Made by a program: the position numbers and the translations under genes. This document shows positions 50,851-62,737 of a stretch of DNA of 64,000 nucleotides, one piece after another (within the stretch, counting starts at the first letter, position 1; each line of letters begins with the position of its first letter). The notes under the pieces were generated by a model, which did not search any database, was not told the DNA's origin, and saw only the letters and a program-made list of their open reading frames with translations. This stretch comes from Arsenophonus sp052171895 (lineage in GTDB: Bacteria; Pseudomonadota; Gammaproteobacteria; Enterobacterales; Enterobacteriaceae). The stretch covers positions 62,001 to 126,000 of the forward strand of contig JBQMRN010000005.1 in NCBI GenBank assembly GCA_052171895.1, given 5' to 3'.

Positions 50851-53088
50851 TAGCTTCACTAAGCGATCCAAGTCAATAAGCCTTGCTTATCCATTCAAGG
50901 CTTTTCTATAGGCATGGATGGCTTTGGGCAGGGGCCAGCCACCAATTCGCAAAGAGTCAGATTGAATCTGAACCATTTGGAATAAGCCTTTGAATAACTT
51001 AATTAGTGCTTGCGGGCTTCTGATTAACTGATTTTCTGTACGCTAAAGGTTCATTTCAAAAGGAAAACGGAATGCATATTCAAATGCTATGTGCTATGTA
51101 GTAATACTTGTATCAAAAATATCCAGCATGAGCAGCCTTAAGATAGTTGATTATATTAACAATGACTGTGCATTAAAATTAAAAAATAAAAGCTTGGCGT
51201 TCCTCTCGTAAGAAGTATCGTTGTCTACAGCACAAAAGCTTTATTTGCAAGCTGCCGAAAGTTCTTGCTGAAAGATCAAAAAAAATATTTTACCAATTAC
51301 ACAGATGACAAAGGAGCATTTTACTCCCTGTTACTGATTCCAGAAGCGTGAATCCTGTTTGATAGCAATGAGCTACAGCTAGAAACTTAGAAGGAAATAG
51401 TGTTCGACAAGATGACTAAATTAGAAGGAGGTCAAAATATTAACTTGCTCAAGTTGTCTGGCTTAACAGAACTTAGCATTATTAATGAGATACAAGATCA
51501 TGTCGCACAAGCTAAAAAGTATTCTTTTAGGAAGCCTGCTCAAAAAGGTAGGTTCCTAATAGAAAAGAAAAAAGATAATCAAAATAATTGAAGAACAGGT
51601 ACAAAAACTCTCTTAACTTCTTCGTATGCGATCTTGGTGATTTCAGATATTAAAAATTAAACCAGGATGAAAAACCTAGAATTTATTGAAAAAACATGTC
51701 ATCACTGAATTGATGAAGCAAGGATATGATTAATTTATACCACAGATCAGTGTAGACATAGCAAAAGAACATTATCGCCGCAATATTGCCACCAAAAAGG
51801 TAAGATGTTTGTAGATTGTTTAGATGTTGCAAAAGTCTTGGCTGGAAAGTACAGTACCAGCCTCAAATCAAAAGATAACGTGGAGTATCTCATGTAGATA
51901 TTAATCCTGGCTATCTATAAGATAGTCCTTACTCATCTAGTAACCTAGCCAGCCTTCATACTCAAGAATTTGACACTAAAAATAGGTATCAATTTACCTC
52001 TAAAGAGTTTAAGAAGGAATTTGAAACTTTTAATGGGAGATGAACGCAAAAGCGATTTTCGTAAAGAAATAATTACCCCATCTGAATTAATCACAATTAA
52101 TCATTTTATAGCGCACGATAAGGAATTATTTTGCCTGCTTATTACAACAAGATTAATCTTTACGCGGCACAATGGGGCTGCGTAATTTAATCACTGCTGA
52201 TCATAGGAGTATAGTGATCTCGATGAACGCTCAATAGAGGATGTGAAAGCCTGACGATCTTAACTCATATGGCTAATGTTATTTTTCACTGAAATTGGTG
52301 TCAGTTATAGGCATTACGAAAAGCAGGATGGTAAGATAACAAGCCAGTCTAGAGAGGAAGTTCTCTGAGCACAATTTTAGTGCGACAGGTAAAGCAAAAG
52401 GCTTCGCTGAGAAGCTACACTTATGGCTAGCTTTCTTTTACCTTATCCCCAGCAGTGCAAACCTGAGCCCTTATCTGTGCTGAACAGGTTCAAAATCAAG
52501 ACCGACTTAGCTTGCTTGATCTTGTACAAACTAATCTGGAATGAGATAACTATGCCGGAGCAGCACTTGATTTATTCGCTATTTGCTTCGCGATGAGCCG
52601 TACATCAGACAAAAACTCTACTAGATAGCCGACTTCCACCGCACAAAATTGCAACAATGGCAGGGAATGTCAATGTGCTGATCAAATCCAAAGTATGGTG
52701 TGTGATGTGGCTGACGGTCTGGCCGATACCTCAAGCGATAGACAGCAACACGGGAGTGGGGCAGCCCAAGATTAAAAAATAATAAAAACTGCTTCTACAA
52801 TATTAGAAGGGAGCTACAGAAACGATTTAAAACACATTCCTTACCTGATCAACCGTGTTCACTCCGTATCTGGAATTGCAGAAACCAACCCCCTCTCTGA
52901 ACTAACGGATTATGGCAATAGCCTGACTGAGTCTTCTGCCATGATGAAAATGGCGAGCAGTTAATCCAGTACATTCACGCTGGTTCATGGAATTACCAAT
53001 AGAGTAGACAATTATGCGCCCATGAGAATACGATTGTCCAAAAAGTTGCAGCAACGTTTTCATAACGACATTTTTGGAAACAACTTAT
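50851..53088 (+). other. unassigned prophage segment between lysozyme and Rz
   Basis: About 2.2 kb between two lysis genes that normally touch. It contains eroded coding-like DNA: an open frame of 63 codons (51400-51591) and one of 71 codons (51970-52185, SLRRNLKLLMGDERKSDF), plus peptide-like stretches near 52380-52700 and 52850-53000. None is recognised. It may be an insertion of unrelated phage morons into the lysis cassette, itself now decayed. Confidence 0.4.
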
Positions 53089-53089
53089 G

Positions 53090-53485
53090 AATTATAAAAT
53101 TCCTCTTGTTATTAGCGCGCTTTACTGCCCACACTGGCTAGGTCTAAACAGTGTATTACCGAATACTGTATTAGGATGCTAAAAATCATGAAAGATTGGC
53201 ATATTGGATAGGGAAAACAACAGATGTTGCATTTGAACAGCTAAGCGAGCAGATACAGAACCTCTCAGCTTTAGACGCACAACACACCAAAGAGGTTGAA
53301 TATGATAATAACCGTATTTGCCAAGCTTGAGCACGATATAGCTGATAGTCGTTGTCAGTTTCGCGTTAAAGCAACCTATTCCAATATATCCAGCAATACC
53401 ACACCCCCAGCATTGGATGAATGCAACCAGCGTCAGACTTACAAACACCACTTAACGAAATTATTTTATCCTAAGAAATAGAATT
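53090..53485 (+). pseudogene. Rz-type spanin pseudogene
   Basis: Lysis accessory protein linking inner and outer membranes. Starts MNYKIPLVISALYC (membrane anchor). Then, across frames, TTDVAFEQLSEQIQNLSALD and AQHTKEVEYDNNRICQA near 53225-53325 (the coiled coil of Rz, LDAQHTKEL..A..EN), a remnant of R.L.V.ATC near 53365 and PALDECNQRQTYKHHLTK at the end. Separate frames and stops show it is dead. Confidence 0.72.
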
Positions 53486-54294
53486 AAAACTAGTGAACAA
53501 CAAATAATTGGCTTACGAAATTATATACAATAGTTTTTTATCGAATAAAGATAAAAAATTAAAATTAATAAGCTGAATTGATTGTCGTATAAGTATGCTA
53601 GAATTTAACGAAATAATACTTATTTATCAATAATATAGAAAAGAATATCTTGTTGCTATTTATCTTGGTAATTCCCGCTTTCACAATATAGTTTGTTATT
53701 AAGGTTTTCAGAAAACTTGCATACCTAGCCAGTATGTGCATAGTTACCTAAATCGCCAGATAAAGATAGCGATATTGAAGCTATTTAAAATACTAAAGAT
53801 CCTTTTTGGAGACTTTGACTAGAACATAAAAAAGACATATTCATTCTATTCAAAGGTTAGGAAAATTATAAAAAGGAATTAAAAATAATATTAAATTAAG
53901 AACCACATTATAAAACAATAGGTCAGTATGTATTTTAAAAGAAAAAATTAAATTACGGATTAAAAGCTCTTAAACAGAGACTATTTCATATACACGAATT
54001 CAACATTGCTCCATTCTATTTTTTGTTAACAAACCAGAGATAAGGGTAGGGTATTATAAAATCATCATTGACGACATCAAAAAAAACTTACTAATAAAAC
54101 TAAAGATATTTTTCTGATATTTATTGTTTAGGAATGGAATATAATAAATAAACTGTGTTAGCAGGATAGGATATAAATTATAATAATAAATTATTATGCT
54201 GAACTGAATTCCTAGACACCACATTGCCGCAAACATGAGCTGTTTCCAAACGAAATTCAGTAGTTCAAGCTAGTGTGAAGCACACCATCTAAAG
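53486..54294. other. very AT-rich gene-free prophage segment
   Basis: About 800 bases with high A+T and dense stops in all frames. No recognisable gene or hairpin. A 60-codon hydrophobic minus-strand frame (54054-54236) is likely compositional chance. Confidence 0.45.
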
Positions 54295-54580
54295 GGTGAA
54301 TACAGTACACCAATGCGGTAGAATTCACCAGCAACATTGGTATTGACGTGCTTGGGAAAGAAATCCTTTAAGTAGAAATTCTTAAGCGTGATAACTACCT
54401 TTCCACAGCCTACTTACACCAAGATATCACGCTACTGAAGCTAAAACCATTGACAAATATTAAGGAAAAGGCGTTTGAGTGCAATGATGATACAACCAAT
54501 CTTGAGGCAATTTATCACAAATATCATAAGGCAAAGACGGTAAACGAAAATTTAGAAATTATCACCCTATTAATATAATT
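54295..54580 (+). pseudogene. phage HNH endonuclease pseudogene
   Basis: Plus-strand pieces: LGKEIL then VEILKRDNYLSTAYLHQD near 54370 (the V..RDNYLC.. block with a Cys lost), degraded DHI.P, then DDTTNLEAIYHKYHKAKTVN near 54490-54545 (the final N..C..CH..K part of the HNH motif). Located just before the small terminase, where HK97-type phages place an HNH gene needed for packaging. Confidence 0.72.
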
Positions 54581-54839
54581 TAAAAAATGTATAAGTATAA
54601 TTCAATGCCTTTTTCTAAGAAAAGTGCTGGAAAATTAACTGTAAAATAGCATGTTAAGAGCAACGTAGTAGCTAGTTTATTTACATTGCAGCAAATTAAA
54701 AATCCTTTTTACACTATTTCTAGCATAAATTAATATAAATTAAACAGGATTTTGCCTATATCAAGACCACCGAAAACCATTTCATACTTACTTTTAGTTC
54801 GGGCCAATCATTCAAAACCCTCCTTAACAAAAACGAAGC

Positions 54840-55235
54840 AAAACTTGAAAATGGGTACCTCAAAACTCCTAAGCATTTTATCAAGCAAAAAATATTGATT
54901 TGAGAGCATAACCGAAGATCTTAATACAAGCAATATCATTACAAATCTTGAAGGTATGGTGCTAGAACTACTAGTTATGGATTATCTTAAGTATGGTGGG
55001 GACAGGATAAAGACGTGATCGAGAAAGAAAGGTCATTCATATAAAACATAATCGCAGGATGGCAATGTCATGATTCTGCCACATCCAGAAATTGCCATGA
55101 TGGGAGATGCCTGTAAGCCAGTTTACAGGATGAAAAGCCAAATTTGGTATGAATCTACCAGGTCAGTCGTTTAAAAGTCAATGTTAATGAGCTTGAGATA
55201 ATAGATTTGTTCACCGCATTGTTAAGCAAGCGGAA
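54840..55235 (+). pseudogene. P27-family terminase small subunit pseudogene
   Basis: Fragments in order: LKTPKHFIKQK near 54860, ITEDLNTSNIITNLEGMVLE near 54910-54970, DVIEKERSF near 55010, RLKVNVNELEI near 55170 and DLFTALLSK near 55205. These follow P27-type TerS (L.PKHL...W..I...L.....L...D, and the C-terminal R.RL....E.DPF..LL). Frameshifted. Directly followed by the large subunit. Confidence 0.65.
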
Positions 55236-56965
55236 GAATTGATGGCAAATATCGTGGAAGGGTGGAATCCACAATGCCGAGCGCGTAGTCTCTGGCAAGC
55301 TTATGCGGCTGAATATGTCCGCTTAGCCTGTTTACGCTTTTTGAAAGATATTAAAACCGAGGAAGAACACAGAATTTATTTCAGCAAAAACCTCTCAGGC
55401 CAAACATATTCTTAATTTCTATATGGCTGTTCCACACACACGTTAAAGGTAACCTTGCCGGTCAACCGATTAAGCTAATAGATTGGCACACCTTTATCCT
55501 GATCAATATTTTTGTTTTGTTATTCCATTGATTAATGAAAAGAAGCAAAATTATTCTCAACCCTGATGTGGCAACCATAATCTTGTGATTATGCAGGTTT
55601 TTCATACTGCCTATAACGAAGTAGCGCGAAAACCCCAAGTTCACACTTTCATCGGATATTGCGCTGTACATGATTGGTCCTGACAGTGGAAGGCGGTGCC
55701 TAAGTTATTTTCTGTCGAACTCACATGAGATCAAGCGCGTATTATATTTGAGAATGCCAAGAATATGATTAAAAATGCTCTGTTTTAACACTGAGACGCT
55801 TTTTTGAATTTAACAAGCTGGCAATATATCAGAAATTCTCGGCCTCACGCTTTCAATTGCTATTCTGAAATACTTACAGCCTTGATGATTTAAATATTAA
55901 CTATGGCATTGTGGATAAGCTTCACGCTTACAAGATCTATGATGTGTAAAGAGAGGAGAAGGACGTGCTGGAAACAGCAACAGGCGCACATCTGCAATAC
56001 CTTATTTTTACTATCACAACGTGAAAATTCAATAAGGAGGGCATTTGCTACGAGTTGTGAGATTATGCCATTTAAGATATTTCGCGACATTGAATAGCAA
56101 GGTTGATGACGCAATCAAGGATGACACCTTTTTTGCTATCATCTATATACTCGATGAAAAAGACGATCTGTTTGATGAAAAGATCTAATTAAAAGCAAAC
56201 CTGGTTTGGGTATCTGTAAACGCTAGGATAATTTAGGTCGCTTGGCAAAAAAAACGAAAGAACATGTAGATTCCCCGTCAAAAATAATTTTTTACTAAGC
56301 ACATGAATGTCTGGGTGGTGACGGCAGAATCTACATGGATGGATATGCATCGTTAGGAACAGTGCTCACCTATCGCTCCAGAAGATGCATAAAAAAACTT
56401 ATCCAATCTGGGTGGAAGTTAACCTATGAAAATTGATATTTCTGCGGCAGTCAAAGTCTGAGGAACAAATGAGTGTCATGTTCACGTTGATGGGAAATTC
56501 TAGTTACAAAAAGGAAGGCTAGAACCTGCTCACACCAAATGGCAGAGATGTACTGCATGGTCGGCATTAGGATAGGGTTATTTTAACTGAGAGTAATGTT
56601 ATTGAGCATAAAAAATCAAAGAAGAATTGCAGGCTTGAGTGTTTGGCAACAACCTGCAATAAATTACTTTCGCATCCTCCTTTCCCTAGAAGTGATACTC
56701 AATTCAGCCTTGCATTAAATCAGGAAGGCGCCTTCCCGCTCATTGAAGTACCACAACCTGTGAAAATTTTTTGAAGCAATGGAAAAGGTAGAAGCGCTGC
56801 TCTATAGCAAATGCTGCAGCATACACAAAACCCGTTAATGAACTGGATGATGTCAAATATCACGGTAAAAATTGATAAAAACGACAATATTTTCCTCAAT
56901 AAATCAACTCTTGAAGCAAAAACTAATGGGCTGCTTACCTTATTTACCGAGATTAGTTGAATCAT
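55236..56965 (+). pseudogene. phage terminase large subunit pseudogene
   Basis: DNA-packaging motor of the HK97 type. Pieces: NAERVVSGKLMRLNMSA and ACLRFLKDIKTEEEH near 55280-55360, LAGQPIKLIDWHTFILINIF near 55450-55510, NEVARKTP near 55615 (the degraded Walker-A region), DEYHAHK-like VDKLHAYKIYDV near 55910, VLETATGAHLQYLIFTITT near 55965 (ATPase coupling block), TAESTWMDMHR near 56325, then PLIEVPQPVKIF near 56735 and NWMMSNITVKIDKNDNIFLN near 56840-56905 in the nuclease domain. Very many stops and frameshifts. Confidence 0.88.
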
Positions 56966-57234
56966 AGTAAATAGGTGGCAAACAAGAAACGATTTATCCA
57001 AGCATGTTATGAAGGTTGCGATACCGTCACTTTAAGCTAAAATGATCAAAATATTAAATTTATTGACACCCATCATCGAGATGATTGGTTAGTTGCTTAT
57101 TGTCTACAGCGCTTGGTCGGTTTATCCTCCTTTTGGGTATTGTGTATCAGATATTTTCTGCCTATTGAATTCTTATATCACCGCTAAAGCGATAGCTGAA
57201 ATAAAAATAGAAAGTAAAACATGTTTTTCCGGGT

Positions 57235-58440
57235 CTATTCAAAATAGCATAATGGATTTTGGGGCCCCCTACGCATATCTTTTGAATTAGCAAAAATCGT
57301 GGAGCTAAAAAAGCTATGAGTCATATACCGGTAAACGACTCAGTAAGCAAAGTGTGCCTTAATGGTTAACAGCCGTTTTCAGCTATATCCGTGTATTAAC
57401 GGAATCCATTGAGATGTTGCCATACAATCTCTATAAAACAATTACTACTGGCAAAGAAAGCCACCTCATAATGACTTTTTAAACTCCTTTCAATACAGGG
57501 AAACGGGTATATGACCGCACAAGAATTTTAGGAATTAATGCTTGCCTACCTCTATTTACAGAGGTAATTTGTACACTTAAAAGGTGAAAAAACTGGATGA
57601 GGTATCTGAACTATTGTGCTGCTCGACCATGGTAGTGTTCAGGCATTACTTAATACTAATTGGCAACCTGTCTATAAAATAACCTTTCCTGATTGCTCAA
57701 CGGATGTACTTTGACAAGAAATTATCTGGCATGTCCGACAACGTAACACTAGATAGATTAGTGAAAGTTAATATAATTGCCTACGCTCGGGAAAAACCCT
57801 ATTGCATTAGATTTATCAACCGAAAATATGGGGCACACTCATTCAGCAAAGAGACGATAATATCCACCTGTTCTACGCGCACCGATAACGAATTCTCAGA
57901 AAAAGCTTATGCGTGCTTAAAAACTGATTTTGTAGATCATCATCATGGATTAGTTAATGGGCATCGACCTATGATTCTAGAAATAAACCTAGATTGGTGG
58001 CAAATTGGATTATCTGAATAAGATAATCAATTTATTGAAACAAGAAAATATCAACTGGAAGAAATTTATCGTTTTTATCACGTACCGTTAATCTGATACA
58101 GAACATCAATAAAGCAATTTACAGTAATACTGAAAATCTAGAGATTGACTTTAGTAATTATTTACTCGTGACCTATCTGACACGTATAGAACAACAGATA
58201 AATACTGGCTTTCTGAAAGCAAGGACGGTGATTTTCGCCAAGTTCAATACGTGGTAGGCTACTAACTACTTGGTAATATAAAATCGCGCTTTGAAGTTTA
58301 TGCTATCTGCATAAACTGATGGATTTATTCACTGAACGACTGGCAAGTACTCAAAGATCTTAACCCATGACACCTTATGGAAATATTTACTTAACCCCAA
58401 TGAACATGACCACCAATCCAGAAGCCACGAGAAAAGAAAA
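57235..58440 (+). pseudogene. HK97-family portal protein pseudogene
   Basis: Portal ring subunit remnant. YESYTGKRLSKQSVP across frames near 57310-57350, AVFSYIRVLTESIEMLPYNL near 57370-57430, MTAQEF near 57510, DHGSVQALLNTNWQPVY near 57630-57680, GLVNGHRPMILE near 57950 and QFIETRKYQLEEIYRFYHVP near 58030-58085, and finally GNIYLTPMNMTTNPE near 58380. The 57704-58021 frame is a surviving fragment. Order and spacing match HK97-type portals. Confidence 0.88.
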
Positions 58441-58444
58441 AAGG

Positions 58445-59060
58445 ATTAAAAAAAGCATGATGATCAAACAGCGGCTTCATGTTTTGATAAAACTAAAATC
58501 ACTTAGTGAATTTGCTAAATTTGAAGGTTATGGCTCCGTATTTGGTGTTAAAGATACCTTTGATGATGTGCTTATTCCTCTGGCGCATTTGCAAAAATCT
58601 TATGTGAGTGGCGAAAAAAAACGCTGCACGGCATGCTATAGAAACACAAATTGGATGAATCTATCAGTATTTATAGTGAAATTAAATAGGATGAGGTAAG
58701 TTTATTTGTTAATTGCTGATTGTTAATTACTGATGACCAGTTACCAAAAGGTACTTATGCACACTTTAAGGCAGGCTTTTCTTGATCGGTATTTCTATTC
58801 GCTATCAGTTAAAGGATTGGGAGTATAATCGAAAAATCTGCATTTTTACTAAAAGGAATTGATTTATTGGAAATTAGCCAAGTCACAATTTCATTAAATG
58901 ACAAGGCGAGAATGAGTAAAATTAAAACCACCTTTTACCCCTGGTGAAAAATCCCTTCATCAAAAAGTATTGAGCAAGGGGCTGCCGTGTCCTGCTGATG
59001 TTTAAGGACTCTTACGAACAAAAATAAAGAAATTTATTTCCAGTGCCTATAATTCATTAA
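58445..59060 (+). pseudogene. prohead protease pseudogene
   Basis: HK97-type capsid maturation protease. LKSLSEFAKFEGYGSVFGVK then DTFDDVLIP near 58500-58590 is the typical start (FEGY.S.F...D...D.V.PGAF). In other frames come YSEIK.DE near 58670, YAHFKAGF near 58755, LKDWEYNRK near 58820, and LLEISQVTISLNDKARMSKI near 58860-58925 (LLEIS.VT.PAN..A in relatives). Joined by read-through to the end of the portal relic, so the 58367-58699 frame is a chance fusion of two dead genes. Confidence 0.85.
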
Positions 59061-59167
59061 AATAGCAATATGCTGATATTAAATCAGGAATAAATGCATT
59101 GAAATCACTTAAATTTATCAAGAATGAATGCATTGAAATCAGTTAAATTTAAAATTAGAGTCAATCT

Positions 59168-60445
59168 AATGGCTATAGATAAACAAGACATCACTCAAAT
59201 TTCTGATGAATTGCAACAAAATTTTGATGCATTTAAAGAGAAAAATAAGAAGCGCATTGACGAAATTTAGACTGAAAAGGTAAGCGCTAGCCGGAGAAGT
59301 AAAAAGGCTTAACAAAAAACTCTCTGAACTAGATGAGAGAAGAAAGGGTGGCAGTTGAAGAAAAGTTGACAGCGATTAACCGCTACAGGAGCAGCAGCGC
59401 TAGAGATAAGTGAACACAAAACAGTATTTCTTGATTTCCTTCGCAAAAAAAAGAGGATAAATTATGCTACCTCTAGCAGAAAGCCCTTAAAATTAATCTC
59501 AATGAAGACTGAGGATATGCTGTGCCGGAAAAGAACTGGATAGATTAATTTTGTCACTGTTGCAGTGATGAGGTGCTGATACGTAAAAATCTACGACTAT
59601 CATAGTCGGTGGCAACCTACCAAAAAAACTACTGAATATTGGTGGCACTTCTTATGGCTGGATTGGTTAGACCGATGCTCGTCCAAATAGCAATACTTCA
59701 AAACTGGCGAATATTAAGGCATTGATGGGCCGGATTCTCTATAGGCTAATCCACAAGCAATGCAAACCATGCTAGATGATGTGTTTTTTCAACGTTGAGC
59801 AGTGGACCAATACCGAGCTCTAAGAATCAAATTTGCAGAACAGTAAGAAATTCCTTTCACAAAAAGTGACGCTCTAAAAAATCCAAAAGGTTTTTCACTT
59901 ATGAATCCAGCGCTGAATAGGATAAAAACACAGAAATTTGGCAAAAATGGAACAGATGTTATCCAGTAATACAACAACCGGTCACTGCTGATGCGATCAT
60001 TAAGCTCGTTTACAGCTTGCCTAAAGTGCATCATAACGGTGCAAAAAGTTCATGTTAAACAACAAAACGCTATTTACTTTATACACCCTGAAAGATACCT
60101 AAGGTAACTATCTGTGGGAGAGACCGGGATTGAAATTGGAACAATCATTAACTTTACTTGGCTTACGTTATAGCAGAAAATAAACAGATGCCAGATCCAG
60201 ATATTGACGTCGATACAAAGCTATCGCATTCAGTAAATTTAAACGCGCCTAACATCATAGTTGACCGTATTGGGACGCGTATTTTCCTCAATCCTTATAC
60301 ATAAAATTCCTTTGTTTGTTTCTATACCACACGCTACAAAAGCCGGTATGCTAACCGATTCAGAAGTAATTAAATTAATGAAATTAGAGAATGAAATTAA
60401 TGATCTTCTTAATCAAAGATTTATCTTGGTTACTGGAGAGATGCA
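59168..60445 (+). pseudogene. HK97-family major capsid protein pseudogene
   Basis: Head shell subunit. MAIDKQDITQISDELQQNFD near 59170 and KEKNKKRIDEI form the N-terminal coiled-coil scaffolding region. Then GGTSYGWIG with TDARPNSNTSKLANIKALMG near 59640-59735, ANPQAMQTMLDDVFF near 59755, KNPKGFSLMNPALN near 59885, KLVYSLPKVHHNGAK near 60005, LKDT.GNYLWE near 60095, VDRIGTRIFLNPYT near 60265-60300 and GMLTDSEVIKLMK near 60345. The order is exactly that of HK97-type capsids, with many stops. Good order and extent make this one of the clearest phage fossils here. Confidence 0.9.
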
Positions 60446-60654
60446 ATGATGCAATATAGAAACGATTCGTCATGGCGAGTATAAGACTCTGCCTCCCTGG
60501 GCGTAAGAAATCACTCCCATTATTACCATTCTCGTTAACATCGAATAACCACTGCTGATTGAGTTTGATCTAATTCAGTAAAAACAAAAAATACTGAAAA
60601 TCCAATACTGCATTCGCGGTTTTTATACCCATAATCTAGTTACAATAGGAGTTA

Positions 60655-60975
60655 ATTATCTTATTAACACTGGAAGAAATTAAGGCGCACCACGAAGTGG
60701 AACCAAATATGATGAATGTGTGTATATTTTGCTATAATTCTATGGCCGCTCTGTATAGGCAAGTACGAAAACTTATTTGAATAGAAAGTTATATTCATAA
60801 AAAGCAACAATCCCTGCCAATGATCCTACCGCAATCTATCTCACTGATGACATTAAACTCTCCATATTGTTAGTGGTCTCGTATTACAACGAAAATCGCT
60901 CTGCAGCATCGAATCTACAAAAAATTAAGTTGCCTATGAGTTTTAAATGTAATGTTAAGGCTTATCGGATCATCC
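60655..60975 (+). pseudogene. gp6-like head-tail connector pseudogene
   Basis: LLTLEEIKAHHEVEPN near 60660-60710 matches the conserved start of gp6-like connectors (L.L.E.K.HLRI...). Then TDDIKLSIL-like near 60850, YYNENRSAAS near 60885, LPMSF near 60925 and AYRIIPL near 60965. Several frameshifts. Lies in the expected position directly after the capsid gene. Confidence 0.75.
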
Positions 60976-61365
60976 CGCTATGAAACTGTATCATGTAGAA
61001 ACCAGCACTACGTATAGGTATCCAAATTCTGGTGAACTTAATATACGAATCATAGTATTCGCCGCCATCGCAATAAGCCTGATCGATCACAAGGTGGGAT
61101 TTAATGATGTCTATCCTGATAGTTTTAAGGCATGAGAAAAGGTCATGCAGGTAGGAGCAACAATCTATCAGAACTCTGCACAATTTTTAATGATTTAATC
61201 ACAGATTTTATTACGCTGCGTTATCGCCTTGATCGTCATATTCCGCGTGATTATAAAATAGTGATGAGGGTGAATATATATAGCGTTTCCCAGATTAAAC
61301 GAGTCCGTGATTTGAATCATTTCCATCGTTTCTGGGTGCTGGAATACAAAAAATTAGAACATTAA
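60975..61365 (+). pseudogene. phage head-tail adaptor pseudogene
   Basis: Small head-closure protein. A degraded N-terminus near 60975-61050 (YRYPNSGELNIR), then the 61132-61365 frame with DLITDFITLRYRLDRHIPRD and YKIVMRVNIYSVSQIKRVRD followed by RFWVLEYKKLEH, fitting the C-terminal half of gp7-like adaptors (H.I.IRYR..I..D.RI......Y.I......R.R.L.L...). Overlaps the gp6 relic stop as expected. Confidence 0.6.
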
Positions 61366-61384
61366 CTGCCAAGGAGAATAGCGC

Positions 61385-61930
61385 ATGGATATATTATATA
61401 TTGATTTTAAACAATCTTAAAATCTGGTCTTTAATTGTACACGTTTGAGAAAAGCCTTTAAAAAATTTGGGATACTCTCATAGCCATATTACCAGACAGT
61501 TAGCCAGGCGCGTTCGCGGTATCCATAAAAGAACAATAGAAATACCCCCAGTGGTCAACATGGAAAACTAGCACGATCTATTGCTTACAACATGCAGATA
61601 GCCTCTAAAGGCTGTTCATGGCTAATGGTTAAGATACCCCCAAGCTAAAAATGGAAAAAGAGAAAAAAGCTATAGTGGGCGAAAAGGGGAATATCAAGAC
61701 CAAATGGACTTACTTATACCCACCATACTATATTAGGTGTTCAGCATACTTCCTACAAGAAGTCTAAACAGCATCGTCGACAAAACGTCATTACAAAACA
61801 TATCGTTAACGTATTTCACCATGTGAAAACTATATGGTTGAAGCGCTGGAAAAACTGAAAGGGTAGACACAATACACCCTCACTGAAAAACTAAAAATCA
61901 TTTTGGGCTGAACCATTAGAAAAAGAAGAA
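61385..61930 (+). pseudogene. HK97-gp10-like tail completion protein pseudogene
   Basis: Assigned mainly by position between the head-tail adaptor and the tail terminator. Pieces such as LRKAFKKF near 61445, MVEALEKLKG near 61835 and LTEKLKIILG near 61885 resemble the start and the helical end of gp10-like proteins. The middle is unrecognisable. Moderate to low confidence. Confidence 0.45.
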
Positions 61931-61933
61931 ATA

Positions 61934-62400
61934 ATGAAACTCAGTCCAGTTATTAGCGCGATTCCTCTACATATATTGCCAACGCTTTGAACAACGGATA
62001 GGAGGCATAATTAAGATATAGAGTAGGCATATTGAATATACACATCTTACCATACCATCAGCGTATGTTGTCCAACTGGAGATACCGTTGGTGAGCAATA
62101 ATGGTTACAAACTGATTATTAGCAAATTCTAATCGATAATTTCTATGATTCTGATTCTGAATAATAGCGACAAATTTTGCCAGTACGTTTCTTATTATTT
62201 AGTCGATGAAGTACTTAGTGAAATCTGGCATGCAATTCTTAGCTGATCGCCTAATCCTCCTGCTTATGGTGCAATTAAATACTCTAGCAGTGAATTTATG
62301 GATATGAAACCAAAATGAATTGATCTGGCAATTTAATTTTAAAGTGGAAATAGAAATCAACGCCAAAGATATCCGCCAATATGCCGACCTAAATAATTTA
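61934..62400 (+). pseudogene. Gp37-like phage tail terminator pseudogene
   Basis: MKLSPVIS at 61934, RFEQRIGGI-like near 61990, IPSAYVVQLEIPLVSNNGYK near 62055-62110, LVDEVLSEIWHAIL near 62200, SPNPPAYGAIKYSSSEFMDM near 62245-62305 and VEIEINAKDI near 62345. This is the order of the Gp37/tail-terminator family that precedes the sheath in Mu-type tails. Broken by stops and shifts. Confidence 0.72.
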
Positions 62401-62489
62401 CCAGATTTGTAGACCATTGCAATTGATGTAAACGAACATGCCAGCAGCGTTAACTCGCCTTTGAAGATAAAGTTAAAATGATGGGTAAA

Positions 62490-62735
62490 AACCTAAATTT
62501 GTTTTTATTAAACATAAAGACGAACAAAAGTGCCTATTCCTCAATGTATGCTGGATACAAAAGAATATTTCGATGACTATCTTCTAGAAAAAAGGATTAT
62601 ATGTTAAAATGATTTTTAGATCAAAAAAAAGGACGATGATATTGAAGAAGTGAGTTAATCTGATAATCCCACAATCGCGCAAGAGACTGGTAATATAAAA
62701 AACTAAGTTAAAAAAGCTAAAGAGAGGAGACCCAG
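62490..62735 (+). pseudogene. small conserved phage protein before the sheath, decayed
   Basis: Plus-strand pieces FIKHKDEQK near 62510, VPIPQCMLDTKEYFDDYLLE near 62530-62590 and DIEEVS near 62640. Mu-type tails carry a small DUF2635-type protein at this place, and the VPIP start would fit. The family name is a guess. Ends just before the tail-sheath start. Confidence 0.4.
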
Positions 62736-62737
62736 GA

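Noticed and set aside
58367..58699. 110-codon frame as a real phage gene.
   Set aside because: It joins the end of the portal relic (GNIYLTPMNM) to the start of the protease relic (FEGYGSVFGVK), so it is a read-through of two dead genes.
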